Shown: one piece after another, positions 9,611 through 17,754 of the stretch
Numbering within the stretch: the stretch's first letter is position 1
Layout of the letters: every line of letters begins with the position of its first letter
Origin: Mycobacterium interjectum
GTDB taxonomy: Bacteria > Actinomycetota > Actinomycetes > Mycobacteriales > Mycobacteriaceae
Direction: 5' to 3'
Assembly: GCA_002102225.1 (NCBI GenBank)
Contig: LQPB01000052.1
Coordinates: 61,621 to 125,620 of the forward strand
Length of the DNA: 64,000 nucleotides
Program-made: the position numbers and the translations under genes
Notes under the pieces: generated by a model
Database searches by the model: none
What the model was told of the DNA's origin: nothing
The model's input: only the letters and a program-made list of their open reading frames with translations

Positions 9611-9666
9611 CGAGCGTAACGCCACCGCGAAATACCGCCCATGATTTCGCCGTGGCGTTACGCTCG
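9611..9666. repeat. Near-perfect 23 bp inverted repeat between two minus-strand genes
   Basis: Arms 9611-9633 and 9644-9666 are reverse complements with one mismatch in 23, around a 10 nt loop. The outer 15 bases are CGAGCGTAACGCCAC and GTGGCGTTACGCTCG, the inner ends GCGAAAT and ATTTCGC. It lies just after the stop of the gene at 9674-10144, so it could terminate that transcript. No T-run follows. It may belong to a dispersed mycobacterial repeat family: GTGGCGTTACG recurs at about 39092. Confidence 0.7.
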
Positions 9667-9673
9667 GCGGGCC

Positions 9674-10144
9674 TCAGCCGGCGTCGCGCAGCATCGGATA
9701 CCCGGTCGACGGCAATTCGGCCGCGGGGGCCAACTGGCCGAACAGGTCGATCGCGTCCGCGATGGCGGCGTCGACGAAGGATGCGAAATCGTCGAAAGAA
9801 ACGCCCTTTCGGATCCATTGCGACCTGCGCGCCACCAGGCCGATGCGCTGCGGGTCGGTTGACCCGTGCACGATCGCGGTGACCCCGCGGTCCTGGGCGT
9901 TCCAGGTGTCGGCGAAGTGAGTCAGCCAGGGACGGTCGCTGGCGGGGAAGAAACAGGAAGGGCTCACCCGGATCATCAGCACGTCGCCGTGCGTCGGGCA
10001 GACCTCGAGGTGGACGCGCAGCTTCCGCGGACGGGTATTGGCGACGTAGAAGAACTCGCCGTCATGGTGGCCCCGGAAATACCGGCTGCCACGCGTGCGC
10101 AGATAGCGTTCGACCAGGTCTGCGCAGAGCGGCTCACTCGTCAT
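9674..10144 (-). CDS. YbjN-domain/type III chaperone-like protein
   Basis: A 156-residue acidic protein without signal peptide. The strand pattern HDGEFFYVANTRPRKLRVHLEVCPTHG is cut here into GEFFYVANT and LRVHLEVC; together with WLTHFADTWNAQD it resembles the bacterial YbjN domain, which has a type III secretion chaperone-like fold. Function in mycobacteria is unknown. ATG at 10144 begins the frame and the stop is followed by the inverted repeat at 9611-9666. Assignment rests on pattern resemblance, not a search. Confidence 0.7.
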   Translation of the reverse strand: MTSEPLCADLVERYLRTRGSRYFRGHHDGEFFYVANTRPRKLRVHLEVCPTHGDVLMIRVSPSCFFPASDRPWLTHFADTWNAQDRGVTAIVHGSTDPQRIGLVARRSQWIRKGVSFDDFASFVDAAIADAIDLFGQLAPAAELPSTGYPMLRDAG

Positions 10145-10377
10145 GAGTTAGATGGTGAGGCCGGCGGCTTTGCGAATCCTGGGAGGCGAGCTAGCCGGGA
10201 CCGAAGAAATTGTTGAGAATTGGCTGAGCGACGCGACGGCTGCGTGCTCGGACCGTTAGTCGCCTTAGTCCCAATAGTGACTTCACTTTTCTACCGTTGG
10301 TTGCAGGAGACAAAGGGGGTGTCGTCGTTGACCGCAATTAATCAATCCGGGGGCACGCATCGTCGGGGACGGGTGAT

Positions 10378-10632
10378 ATGACCACCGCGATCCCTACGCG
10401 CGCCCTGACTTCCGGCTATCCCGACAACGGGCATCAGGATGCCGACGGCGAATCGGCGCTCAGCACCGGGACTGCCGTGGCCACCACGGCACTGGCATGG
10501 CGAGTCGAGACCGTCATGCCGCGCTGGCGGCTCAGCGAAGACGAAATCGTGCGCGCTGCAATCGCGGTGATACTGGTAGCCCTGGGGACCATCATCGCGC
10601 TGGCCGCCATGGCGATTTTGACGATGGGCTGA
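10378..10632 (+). CDS. Small single-pass membrane protein, unknown
   Basis: An 84-residue protein: a soluble, acidic N-terminal 55 residues and one C-terminal membrane helix (AAIAVILVALGTIIALAAMAIL) split as AAIAVILVALG and TIIALAAMAIL. GACGGG ahead of the ATG can serve as a weak ribosome site. The 233 bp upstream gap (10145-10377) shows no other gene. Its stop is 20 bp from the convergent GntR gene's stop. Conserved-looking codon use supports a real gene, but no family is recognised. Confidence 0.6.
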   Translation: MTTAIPTRALTSGYPDNGHQDADGESALSTGTAVATTALAWRVETVMPRWRLSEDEIVRAAIAVILVALGTIIALAAMAILTMG

Positions 10633-10651
10633 GGGCACCGCGGCCGCTGAG

Positions 10652-11479
10652 TCAGGTGCGGTCGCGTTGCTCGACTATCCCGGCGCCGGGTTCCGGAATC
10701 GTTCTCGGCAGCGTGACCGAAAATCGATACCTCTCTGGGCGATAGTGGAATTCGACCACTTCGAGGGGTTTGTCGTCCTCGCCATAGCTGGTGCGCTCGA
10801 GGACCAGCACCGGTGACCCCAACGGCACACCCAGGGCACCGGCCACCTCGAGGGACGCGCCGGCCGCGTGAATTTCGTGCCTGGCCCGCGCGACGCGAAC
10901 GCCCAGGCGCTGCTCCCACATCATGTAGGTGCTTTCCATGGCGTGCGCGACTTCCGCGCCCGGTGCCCTCGAGATCAGCGGCTCGACGGCCTGGCCCAAG
11001 CCCGGCGGAAAGTAGATCGTCATCAGGGCAAGGGGCAGGTCCCCGTCCCGAAAACGCCGGTTGATGCACAACACCTCGGAGATGCCCAGGATGTCGGCGA
11101 TCCGCTGCGGCGCCGCCCCGACGTGATGGGAGAGGACCTCGACTCGCGGAGTGATGCCCGAGCTCGCCAGCACCTCGGTGATCGTGCGCACGCCGGAGCC
11201 GAGTTCCTGTTTCACCGGGTTGGCCACGAACGTGCCCAGCCCCTGCCTGCGCACCAGCCACCCCTGCCGCTCGAGCAGTCCCATCGCGGCGCGCACGGTC
11301 ACTCGGCTCAAACCGGTGCGATCGATCAACTCGCGCTCGGTGGGCAGACGCCCGCCACGGGGGAGCCCCTGCCTGACGATCGCGGCCTTGAGCGCCTCGG
11401 CGAGCTGGGTGCTGGCGGGCACGCTGCCGCGCCGGACCCGCAGATCGGCCGCCTGAAGATCGAGCGCCGCCGTGCTCAT
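10652..11479 (-). CDS. GntR-family regulator, HutC/UTRA subfamily
   Basis: A 275-residue regulator corresponding in position to M. tuberculosis Rv0792c. The winged helix-turn-helix spans about residues 20-85 (LPTERELIDRTGLSRVTVRAA is the core, read as LPTERELIDRTGLSRVTV) and the UTRA effector domain fills the rest, ending in VEFHYRPERYRFSVTL. The family binds sugars, amino acids or their derivatives. A symmetrical site at 11480-11499 abuts the ATG at 11479, so autorepression is likely. The gene it controls beyond itself is not clear here. Confidence 0.92.
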   Translation of the reverse strand: MSTAALDLQAADLRVRRGSVPASTQLAEALKAAIVRQGLPRGGRLPTERELIDRTGLSRVTVRAAMGLLERQGWLVRRQGLGTFVANPVKQELGSGVRTITEVLASSGITPRVEVLSHHVGAAPQRIADILGISEVLCINRRFRDGDLPLALMTIYFPPGLGQAVEPLISRAPGAEVAHAMESTYMMWEQRLGVRVARARHEIHAAGASLEVAGALGVPLGSPVLVLERTSYGEDDKPLEVVEFHYRPERYRFSVTLPRTIPEPGAGIVEQRDRT

Positions 11480-11499
11480 AAGACGTATTAAAACGTCTT
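11480..11499. promoter_or_regulatory. Probable GntR operator
   Basis: AAGACGT-ATTAAA-ACGTCTT is a perfect 7 bp inverted repeat with a 6 nt AT-rich centre, directly before the GntR start codon. The position fits an autoregulatory operator of that protein; binding is inferred. Confidence 0.7.
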
Positions 11500-11639
11500 G
11501 CGGCGAGTTGTCAACGGCCCGGCCGTGCCGGCGGACGTTCGGCCACGCTCAGTCCAGGTCGATTCGTACGGTCAGCAGGTCGGCGCCCAAAGCGCGCACC
11601 ATGCGCTGTTGATGCGGGGCTGCGTTTCCAGCCGGCGCG

Positions 11640-12045
11640 GTGCTGCTCGACGCGATGATCCACCGGGCGCGCCAGGTCGCGCGGGCACCGGATACTGGCG
11701 CCGTGGGCCGGGACCTGAAAGCGTTTCTGCGCTCCACACTCGCCGCGGCGCCCGAGAACCGAAGCCTGCTCCTCGGCGTGTTACGAGAGGCGCTGGTCGA
11801 CAAGACCACACCATGGACCGGCTGTCGGCGTTCGCGGCGGCGCGGCGCGACGAATTGGCTCAAATCCTCGACCGCGCCCGGGGGCGCGACAGATCGCCAC
11901 AGACGAGCCTGCGACCACCGTCGACCAGGCGTTCGGATTACTCTGGTACCGAATGATTTTCACTCACGCGCCGCTCGACGAGCAAACCGCCGACGAATTG
12001 GCGACCGCCCTGGCAATGCAACTCGGCATCGTTGAGGAGGACTGA
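11640..12045 (+). pseudogene. Decayed TetR-type regulator, C-terminal part in three frames
   Basis: The TetR C-terminal domain pattern can be read only by changing frame twice. One frame gives APDTGAVGRDLKAFLRST and SLLLGVLREA up to about 11810. The next, from 11813, gives MDRLSAFAAARRDELAQIL. The third, from about 11886 to the stop at 12043-12045, gives DQAFGLLWYRMIFTHAPLD. No helix-turn-helix part is found upstream, so the DNA-binding half is missing. GAGGAGG at its 3' end is also the ribosome site of the VOC gene. Sequencing error could explain the frameshifts but not the lost N-terminus. Confidence 0.65.
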
Positions 12046-12047
12046 AA

Positions 12048-12446
12048 GTGGGATTCGCGGTGCAACGCATCGACCATGTCGTGCTGAACTGCCGCGACGT
12101 CGAGGCCACGGCGTCGTGGTACGAGCGCGTCCTGGGCATGCGGCGTGAGACGTTCGGGCCTGCGCAGAGAACGGCCGTGTGCTTCGGAAATCAGAAGATC
12201 AACCTGCGACCGGTGGGGGCGCTGGACGACGATCCCGACTGGACCACCGGGTCCGTCGAGGCGGCCGGCTCCGCAGACCTGTGCTTTGTCACCGAGGCAA
12301 CCCCGGAGGACGTGCAAGCCCACCTCGCCGCCTGCGGGGTCGACGTCGTCTCAGGACCGGTGACCAAGGTCGGCGCGCTGGGGCCGATGACCTCCCACTA
12401 CTGCCGTGACGTCGACGGCAACCTCATCGAAATCGCCGTCTACTGA
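12048..12446 (+). CDS. VOC (glyoxalase/dioxygenase-fold) protein
   Basis: A 132-residue vicinal-oxygen-chelate protein. It opens RIDHVVLNCRDVEATASWYERVLGM, seen as RIDHVVLNCRDVE and WYERVLGM, and ends YCRDVDGNLIEIAVY, giving the usual His and Glu metal ligands (His at about residue 10, Glu near 127). Such proteins include lyases, dioxygenases and resistance proteins; the reaction here is unknown. GTG at 12048 follows GAGGAGGAC. Its last 7 bp overlap the convergent cupin gene. Confidence 0.85.
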   Translation: MGFAVQRIDHVVLNCRDVEATASWYERVLGMRRETFGPAQRTAVCFGNQKINLRPVGALDDDPDWTTGSVEAAGSADLCFVTEATPEDVQAHLAACGVDVVSGPVTKVGALGPMTSHYCRDVDGNLIEIAVY

Positions 12447-12916
12447 GACTCTTTCGGGTCCTTGAGCGGATACAGCTCGGGCAGATTGATCACGACGGCC
12501 TCTTGGGTGCTGCGCGCGATCACGACCTCGGCGTACGAATTCGGGTCGGGATTCTCCTCCCGGTGCGGCAGGTACGGCGGGATGAAGACGTAGTCGCCGG
12601 GCGCGGTGGAGATGCGAACCTCCCGAACGCCGTCGTGGAAGACGAACTCCGGGTGGCCGCTTCGCACGTAGATCGCGGTTTCCGAGTCGCCGTGATGGTG
12701 GTTCGACGAGACGGTCGCCGGTGACGCGTGTGTCTCGCCCATCCACAGCTTCTCGGCGCCCACCGACGTGCCGGACAGCGCGGCGAAGCGGCGCAGGCCC
12801 TCCGATTGCGCGGTGTCCGAACTGATGTCCGACGCCTTGATGTGGTGCACCCGGTTGCGGGTCACCTCCGCCGCCGCGTCGTCGAAGTCGGGATGAAATG
12901 CGTCTGGAGTCGCCAT
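12440..12916 (-). CDS. Cupin-domain protein
   Basis: A 158-residue single-domain cupin. Cupin motif 1 is SSNHHHGDSETAIYVRSG (about residues 69-86) with three adjacent His plus Glu, and motif 2 is PGDYVFIPPYLPHREEN (about 106-122) with a fourth His; these would bind one metal ion. Many such proteins are dioxygenases or isomerases of small acids. It lies 3 bp before the next minus-strand gene's end, so it is probably in one transcript with the oxidoreductase upstream. Substrate unknown. Confidence 0.85.
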   Translation of the reverse strand: MATPDAFHPDFDDAAAEVTRNRVHHIKASDISSDTAQSEGLRRFAALSGTSVGAEKLWMGETHASPATVSSNHHHGDSETAIYVRSGHPEFVFHDGVREVRISTAPGDYVFIPPYLPHREENPDPNSYAEVVIARSTQEAVVINLPELYPLKDPKESQ

Positions 12917-12919
12917 GGC

Positions 12920-14365
12920 TCAATTATCGTCCGCCGCGTCCCGGTAGGCCTCGAGCAGTCGAAGCCACAGTTCGCTGACCGTCGGGAAGCAGGGGATGGC
13001 GTGCCACAGCCGGTGGACGGGCACCTGGCCGGCCACGGCGATGGTGGCCGAGTGCAGCATCTCGGTGACCCCGGGACCGACCAGGGTCACCCCGAGCAGG
13101 TGGCCGCGATCCACCTCGACCACCATCCGCGCTCGACCGGCGTATCCGTCCGCGTAGAGATTGGCTCCCATGACGACGTCCCCGATCTCCACGTCGACGG
13201 TGCGGATCCGGTGACCGGCGTCCTCGGCCTGCCGCGCCGTCAGCCCGACGGCGGCCGCTTCGGGGTCGGTGAAGAAGGCCTGCGGCACGGCGTAGTGGTC
13301 GGCGGTGGTCGCGTGGACGCCCCACGGCGAGGTATCCAGCGGCTGTCCCGCGGCGCGCGCCCCGATCGCCGCACCGGCGATGCGTCCCTGGTACTTGCCC
13401 TGATGGGTCAGCAGGGCGCGGTGATTGACGTCGCCGGCCGCATAGAGCCAACCGTCCTCGATGGCCCGCACCCGGCACGTATCGTCGACGTCGAGCCAGC
13501 TGCCCGGTGTCAGCCCGACCGTCTCGAGGCCGATGTCGTCGGTGAGCGGCGCCCGGCCGGTGGCGAAAAGCACTTCGCTGACGTCCAATTCGGATCCGTC
13601 GTCCAATTCGAGGACCACGTGTCCGCCGTCGGGGCGACGCAACCCGCGCACCGATGCGCCCAGGCGCACGTCCACGCCGGCCTCGGCGAGCCCGCGGGAG
13701 ATGAGTTCGCCCACGAAGGGCTCCATCCGGGGCAGCAGGCCGGAACCGCGGGCCAGCAGGGTCACCCGCGAGCCCAATCCCTGCCAGGCGGTGGCCATTT
13801 CGACGCCCACGCCGCCGGCGCCGACGACGGCGAGCCGCTCCGGGACGTAGCTGCTGTCGGTGGCCTCGCGGTTGGTCCACGGTTTGGCCTCTTTGATGCC
13901 GGGCAGGTTGGGGAGCGCGGGCCGGCTGCCCGTGCAGAGCACGACCGCGTGCCGCGCCGTCAGCACCCGCTCGCCCCCGGGTGTGCTGACGGCGACTCGT
14001 CGGGGGCCGGCCAGCCGCCCGTGCCCGCGTATCAGGGTGGCGCCGATTCCGCCCACCCAGTCGGCTTGGCCGCTGTCGTCCCAGTTGCTGACATAACGGT
14101 CGCGGCGACCGAAGACGCCGGCGCTGTTGATCGAACCGCTGACCGCCTCGCGGGCGCCGTCGACCCGGCGGGCGTCCGAGACGGCAATGACCGGCCGCAG
14201 CAACGCTTTACTGGGTACGCAGGCCCAAAACGAGCACTCGCCACCGACGAGTTCGCGCTCGACCACCGCGACCCGCAGTCCCGCGGCCCGGGCTCGCTCC
14301 GCGGCGTTCTGCCCGATCGGACCGGCACCGAGCACGATGACGTCGTAGTCCCGTTCGGATGGCAT
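12920..14365 (-). CDS. Class I pyridine-nucleotide disulphide oxidoreductase, Rv0794c-like
   Basis: A 481-residue FAD/NAD(P)H enzyme of the lipoamide dehydrogenase/mercuric reductase family. FAD site [15 protein letters not shown] is at about 12-26, the redox disulphide [13 protein letters not shown] at about 41-53, the NAD(P) site [12 protein letters not shown] near 180, and the second FAD site LYAAGDVN near 310. At the C-terminus the usual HPTxSE base-acid pair reads FPTVSE, so the catalytic His is replaced by Phe at that point. The electron acceptor is therefore probably not a lipoamide-type disulphide. It heads a transcript with the cupin gene. Confidence 0.85.
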   Translation of the reverse strand: MPSERDYDVIVLGAGPIGQNAAERARAAGLRVAVVERELVGGECSFWACVPSKALLRPVIAVSDARRVDGAREAVSGSINSAGVFGRRDRYVSNWDDSGQADWVGGIGATLIRGHGRLAGPRRVAVSTPGGERVLTARHAVVLCTGSRPALPNLPGIKEAKPWTNREATDSSYVPERLAVVGAGGVGVEMATAWQGLGSRVTLLARGSGLLPRMEPFVGELISRGLAEAGVDVRLGASVRGLRRPDGGHVVLELDDGSELDVSEVLFATGRAPLTDDIGLETVGLTPGSWLDVDDTCRVRAIEDGWLYAAGDVNHRALLTHQGKYQGRIAGAAIGARAAGQPLDTSPWGVHATTADHYAVPQAFFTDPEAAAVGLTARQAEDAGHRIRTVDVEIGDVVMGANLYADGYAGRARMVVEVDRGHLLGVTLVGPGVTEMLHSATIAVAGQVPVHRLWHAIPCFPTVSELWLRLLEAYRDAADDN

Positions 14366-14392
14366 GGCGAAGGTCCTTTCGGCTCTTGTGAA

Positions 14393-15076
14393 CTACGGGA
14401 TGAGCCGCTCGGCCAGTAGGCGGATGTCGCCCACCACGAGGTCCGGTTGCGGCGGGCCGTCGACCGGCAGCGGCGGGTTGCCGGGCCGGGTGATGAGCGC
14501 CGAGCTGTAGCCGACGCGTTGCGCACCGAGGGTGTCCCACACGTGCGCGGCCACCATCATGCAATCGCCGGGCGCCACCCCGACTGTCTCGCACGCATGC
14601 CGGTACACCGCCGGAGCGGGCTTGAAGGCGCGGCAGGCGTCGACGCTCAATTGGTGTTCGAAGAAGTCGCCCAGCCCGGAATTCTGCAACGCCGTCGGCC
14701 CGTCCGGGTTGGGCGGCGAGTTGGTCAGGGTGACAAGGCGGAATCCGTTGTCGCGCAAGGCGGCCAGCCCCTCCGCCGCGTCCGGGTGCGCCGGCATCGT
14801 GAGCAGGCCGGCCCTGAGGCGCTGCACGTCACCGTCCGTGACGGGCACGCCGTGGATGTCACCGAGCATGCGCAGCACGCCCTGCGCGAGCGTGGAGAAA
14901 TTCACGTAATTGTCCGCCAAGGTGACGGTCATCGAGTACATGACGAGCTGGGCAAACCATTCCCGCAGCAGCCGTCGGTCGCCGAACAGCTCGCCGAAAA
15001 GCGGTGCCAACGAATCGATATCGAGGAGGGTCTCGTTTACGTCGAAAACGAGCACGGACGGCGTGGTGATCGGCAT
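14393..15076 (-). CDS. HAD-superfamily hydrolase, haloacid dehalogenase type II-like
   Basis: A 227-residue HAD hydrolase. The nucleophilic Asp is in FDVNETLLD (residues about 10-18), motif II is LTNSPP near 115, the Lys of motif III is in CRAFKPAPAVY, and the acidic motif IV is VAAHVWDTLGA. The layout and FDVNETLLD form are those of L-2-haloacid dehalogenase-like proteins, which displace halide from 2-haloacids. ATG at 15076 is chosen for GAAGG 6-10 nt upstream; a longer frame to 15124 lacks similarity. It follows the quinone reductase gene on the same strand. Confidence 0.82.
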   Translation of the reverse strand: MPITTPSVLVFDVNETLLDIDSLAPLFGELFGDRRLLREWFAQLVMYSMTVTLADNYVNFSTLAQGVLRMLGDIHGVPVTDGDVQRLRAGLLTMPAHPDAAEGLAALRDNGFRLVTLTNSPPNPDGPTALQNSGLGDFFEHQLSVDACRAFKPAPAVYRHACETVGVAPGDCMMVAAHVWDTLGAQRVGYSSALITRPGNPPLPVDGPPQPDLVVGDIRLLAERLIP

Positions 15077-15137
15077 GGAAACCTTCGGCAGTCGTTGGTC
15101 GGTGAACATCCGGCCGCAAGACACGACCAGAGGGGAA

Positions 15138-16184
15138 TCAGTCCATCACGACGACCATCTTGCCGCCGGCCTGGCCCGCCTCCATCACCCGGTGCGCCTC
15201 GCGAATCTGGTCGAACGAAAAGACGCGTGAGGGCTTCGCCGCCAGGGTGCCCTCGGCGACCTGTCGCGCAATGTCTTGTAAGGGCACGTCGGCGAGCGGG
15301 AACCCCGGCGTGCCAAACACAAAGCTGCCGAAGAAGTTCCAGTTCACGCCGCTGGGCATCCGCAGCAGCGGGTTGAAGTCACCGATGGGGTCCAGCCCGC
15401 CCAGCCATCCCGCCAGACAGGCCGTGCCGCCGCGGCGCAGCATGTCCAGGGAATCAAGGATGGTGCTGTTGCCGACGAGGTCCAGCACCGCGTCGATCTG
15501 CTTTGCCTCGGGAAGGTGAGCGGTGAGCTCGGGGCTCTCGAGCTCTACGCGCGCCGCGCCGAGCTCCTCGAGCATGGCGAACCGTTCGCGGCTCCGCGCG
15601 GTGGCGATGACGCGCGCCCCGGCGGCGACCGCCATCTTGAGCGCGGCCTGACCGAGCGACGATGTCGCGCCGCGCAGCACCAGCGTCTGTCCGGCTTGCA
15701 GGTCGAGGTTGCGGAAAAGGCATGTCCAAGCGACCGCATAGGTTTCGGGCAGTGCCGCCAAATCCGACCACGGCAGTTCGGACTCGATGAGGGCGACGTT
15801 CGCGGCCCGGACGCGGGTGTATTCGGCGTAGCTGCCGTTGATCGTCCGGCCCAACCCGCCCATCAGCGCCGCGACCTTGGCGCCGACCGGGAACTCACCT
15901 CCGGGGCACGAATCGACGATCCCGACGCATTCGATGCCGCTGACTTCGGCGGCCTCGGCCCATTCGCCCCGCCGCATGTGCATCTCGGCGTGGTTGATCC
16001 CGAATCCCTTGACGGCGATCACCACTTCGCCGTCCTTGGGCAGCGGCTTGGGGATGTCGGTGTAGACGAGGCTGTCCAGGTCGCCGAACCCCGTGAGGAT
16101 GATCGCGCGCATGGTGTCGCCCCCGGGCTGCTCCCGAACCACGGCCGGCGCGGTGGGCAGCTGGGGCGACGCGACGACCGACAT
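15138..16184 (-). CDS. Zinc-type alcohol dehydrogenase-like quinone oxidoreductase (MDR family)
   Basis: A 348-residue medium-chain dehydrogenase/reductase. A GroES-like N-terminal half (GFGINHAEMHMRRGEW) is followed by a nucleotide-binding half (LVLRGATSSLGQAALKMAV near 190) that lacks the structural zinc cysteines, so it is a zeta-crystallin-type NADPH:quinone or enone reductase. ATG at 16184 has GGGAAGGGA upstream; the frame is open further but over the promoter. Three AACCCA/TGGGTT sites at 16268-16310 lie upstream and suggest control by the TetR proteins encoded just beyond. Confidence 0.87.
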   Translation of the reverse strand: MSVVASPQLPTAPAVVREQPGGDTMRAIILTGFGDLDSLVYTDIPKPLPKDGEVVIAVKGFGINHAEMHMRRGEWAEAAEVSGIECVGIVDSCPGGEFPVGAKVAALMGGLGRTINGSYAEYTRVRAANVALIESELPWSDLAALPETYAVAWTCLFRNLDLQAGQTLVLRGATSSLGQAALKMAVAAGARVIATARSRERFAMLEELGAARVELESPELTAHLPEAKQIDAVLDLVGNSTILDSLDMLRRGGTACLAGWLGGLDPIGDFNPLLRMPSGVNWNFFGSFVFGTPGFPLADVPLQDIARQVAEGTLAAKPSRVFSFDQIREAHRVMEAGQAGGKMVVVMD

Positions 16185-16267
16185 GGCTGTCCCTTCCCGA
16201 ATCGATGTCTTCGGATGTGGATGTGTGGCGCCCGAATCGGCGCGACGATCCCGGGCCGTGCCGTTGG

Positions 16268-16310
16268 ATTGGGCTATATAACCCAATATTATGGGTTAGT
16301 AGACCCAATA
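16268..16310. promoter_or_regulatory. Clustered TetR-type operator sites
   Basis: TAACCCA-ATATTA-TGGGTTA (16279-16298) is a perfect 7 bp inverted repeat. It overlaps ATTGGG (16268-16273) paired with CCCAAT (16282-16287), and a further ACCCAATA lies at 16303-16310. Related sites occur at 17718-17735 and 18684-18701, near the other genes of this cluster. They sit upstream of the quinone reductase start and downstream of the TetR stop at 16340, and are the likely binding sites of one or both tandem TetR proteins. Confidence 0.7.
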
Positions 16311-16339
16311 TGTCCAGTGGTGGGCGGCCGGTATTTCGG

Positions 16340-16996
16340 TCAGGGCTTGCCTTTGCGGCGTGTCGTGCGGGTCGGCGCCGGTGCCGCGAAGGAGCGCACG
16401 TAGTCGACCGCGGCCGCGAGGGCGGCCCGCATCGGCTCCGGATCACCGGTGGCATAGGTCACCGTCGCGCCGCCCTGGTGTGCGAGCACAAGAGAGGCGG
16501 CCAGGTGTCGCGGGTCGGCGTCGGGGCGCAGGTCGCCGCGGCGCCGCATCGCCGTGAGGCCGGCCTGAAAAAGCCCGATCCACTGGTCGTATCCGATGGA
16601 GAGATCGTCGTGCACCTCGTCGTCGGCGTCGATCAGCTCACCGGCCAACGAACCGTAGACACAACCGCCGACTCGGTAGACGGCGTCGATTTCGGCCGCG
16701 CAGGCGTCCGCCCACGCTTGCAGGGCATCGAAGCTGTCCAGCGCCCCCAACGACTGTCGAGTGTGAAAGGCCCGCACGTCCTCGCGCCGTGCGGCGATCA
16801 CGCGTCGGGTGAGATCGCGTTTGTCACTGAAGTAGTGCGAGATCTGCGACCCGCCCACCCCGGCGCTGCGTCGTACTTGTTCGATGCTGGTGTTGGCGAC
16901 GCCGTGTTCGAACATCAGCCGCGCGGCGACCTCGACGATCCGGGCCCGGGTCGCCAATCCCTTGCGGGTGAACCGCGACGCGCTGTCGTCAGTCAC
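16340..16996 (-). CDS. TetR-family regulator (second of a tandem pair)
   Basis: A 218-residue TetR protein. The helix-turn-helix at about 13-60 includes GVANTSIEQVRRSAGVGGSQ and ends ISHYFSDKRDL. The C-terminal domain holds GYDQWIGLFQAGLTAM, related to the neighbour at 16989-17684 (GYWQWVELLEESICRM), so the two genes are paralogues. GTG at 16996 overlaps the upstream TetR gene's end by 8 bp, so they are one operon. Likely ligands are substrates of the adjacent hydrolase or reductase. Confidence 0.87.
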   Translation of the reverse strand: MTDDSASRFTRKGLATRARIVEVAARLMFEHGVANTSIEQVRRSAGVGGSQISHYFSDKRDLTRRVIAARREDVRAFHTRQSLGALDSFDALQAWADACAAEIDAVYRVGGCVYGSLAGELIDADDEVHDDLSIGYDQWIGLFQAGLTAMRRRGDLRPDADPRHLAASLVLAHQGGATVTYATGDPEPMRAALAAAVDYVRSFAAPAPTRTTRRKGKP

Positions 16997-17684
16997 GTCG
17001 CGGCGTCCTGCGCCGACCGCGGGCACGGGGGGCGGGCCGCGGAACCCGTTCGGCGGCATCCGTGGCGAACATGCGCAGATAGTTGACCGCGAAGCGCACG
17101 GCGTCGGCGTGCGGCCATTCCGCTCGATAGGTGAAGGCCAACGTGCCGCCTCCCTGATGAGCGCTGACGATGACGAGCGCGATCCGGCGCGGGTCGGCAT
17201 CCCGAACCAGGACCCCGTCGTGCTGCATGCGGCAGATCGACTCCTCGAGCAACTCGACCCACTGCCAATAGCCCGCCCCGAGCGTTTCTCGGGTTGTTGC
17301 ATCGGATTTCGCCAACTGCGCGGCGAGGGCGTGGTAGGTGGGGGTGCCGAAGTATCCGATGCGCCTGAGGTAGCGCATGTTGAGGTCGATCCAACGCTCG
17401 AAGTCGTCGAACGACCGCAGGCCGTGCAGCCGGGGCTGGCGGTGAAAGTCTAGAACCACGCCGATCTGGCGTTTGATGACCGCGCGGATCAGCGCGCCCT
17501 TGTCGGCGAAGTAGTGCGCGAGCTGAGAGCCGCTGACCGATGCCGCCCTGCGGACGTTCTCCATGTTCGCCGCGGACAGGCCCTCGGTGACGATGAGATG
17601 CGCGGCCGCCTCCACGATCCTGTCGCGGGTGGCACGCCCTTTGGCGGTCAACCGTTGTTCGGCGTGAACACCGGGATGGGCCAT
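16989..17684 (-). CDS. TetR-family regulator (first of a tandem pair)
   Basis: A 231-residue TetR protein with helix-turn-helix at about 17-65 (GLSAANMENVRRAASVSGSQ then LAHYFADKGAL) and a basic tail of Arg/Pro residues. It is a paralogue of the next gene, with which it overlaps by 8 bp. ATG at 17684 is preceded, at 17718-17735, by TGGG...CCCA sequence like the operators at 16279 and 18684, so it may regulate itself. Two TetR paralogues in one operon may form heterodimers or see different ligands; this is inference. Confidence 0.87.
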   Translation of the reverse strand: MAHPGVHAEQRLTAKGRATRDRIVEAAAHLIVTEGLSAANMENVRRAASVSGSQLAHYFADKGALIRAVIKRQIGVVLDFHRQPRLHGLRSFDDFERWIDLNMRYLRRIGYFGTPTYHALAAQLAKSDATTRETLGAGYWQWVELLEESICRMQHDGVLVRDADPRRIALVIVSAHQGGGTLAFTYRAEWPHADAVRFAVNYLRMFATDAAERVPRPAPRARGRRRTPRRD

Positions 17685-17754
17685 CGCGTCAGGTTAACCC
17701 GCACGGGCCGCGGACTATGGGACATTCAACCCAATGCCCGGCCCCGCGGGCCCG

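Noticed and set aside
12728..14419. A 563-codon plus-strand open frame opposite the oxidoreductase
   Set aside because: The minus strand holds clear FAD and disulphide motifs; the plus frame has none.
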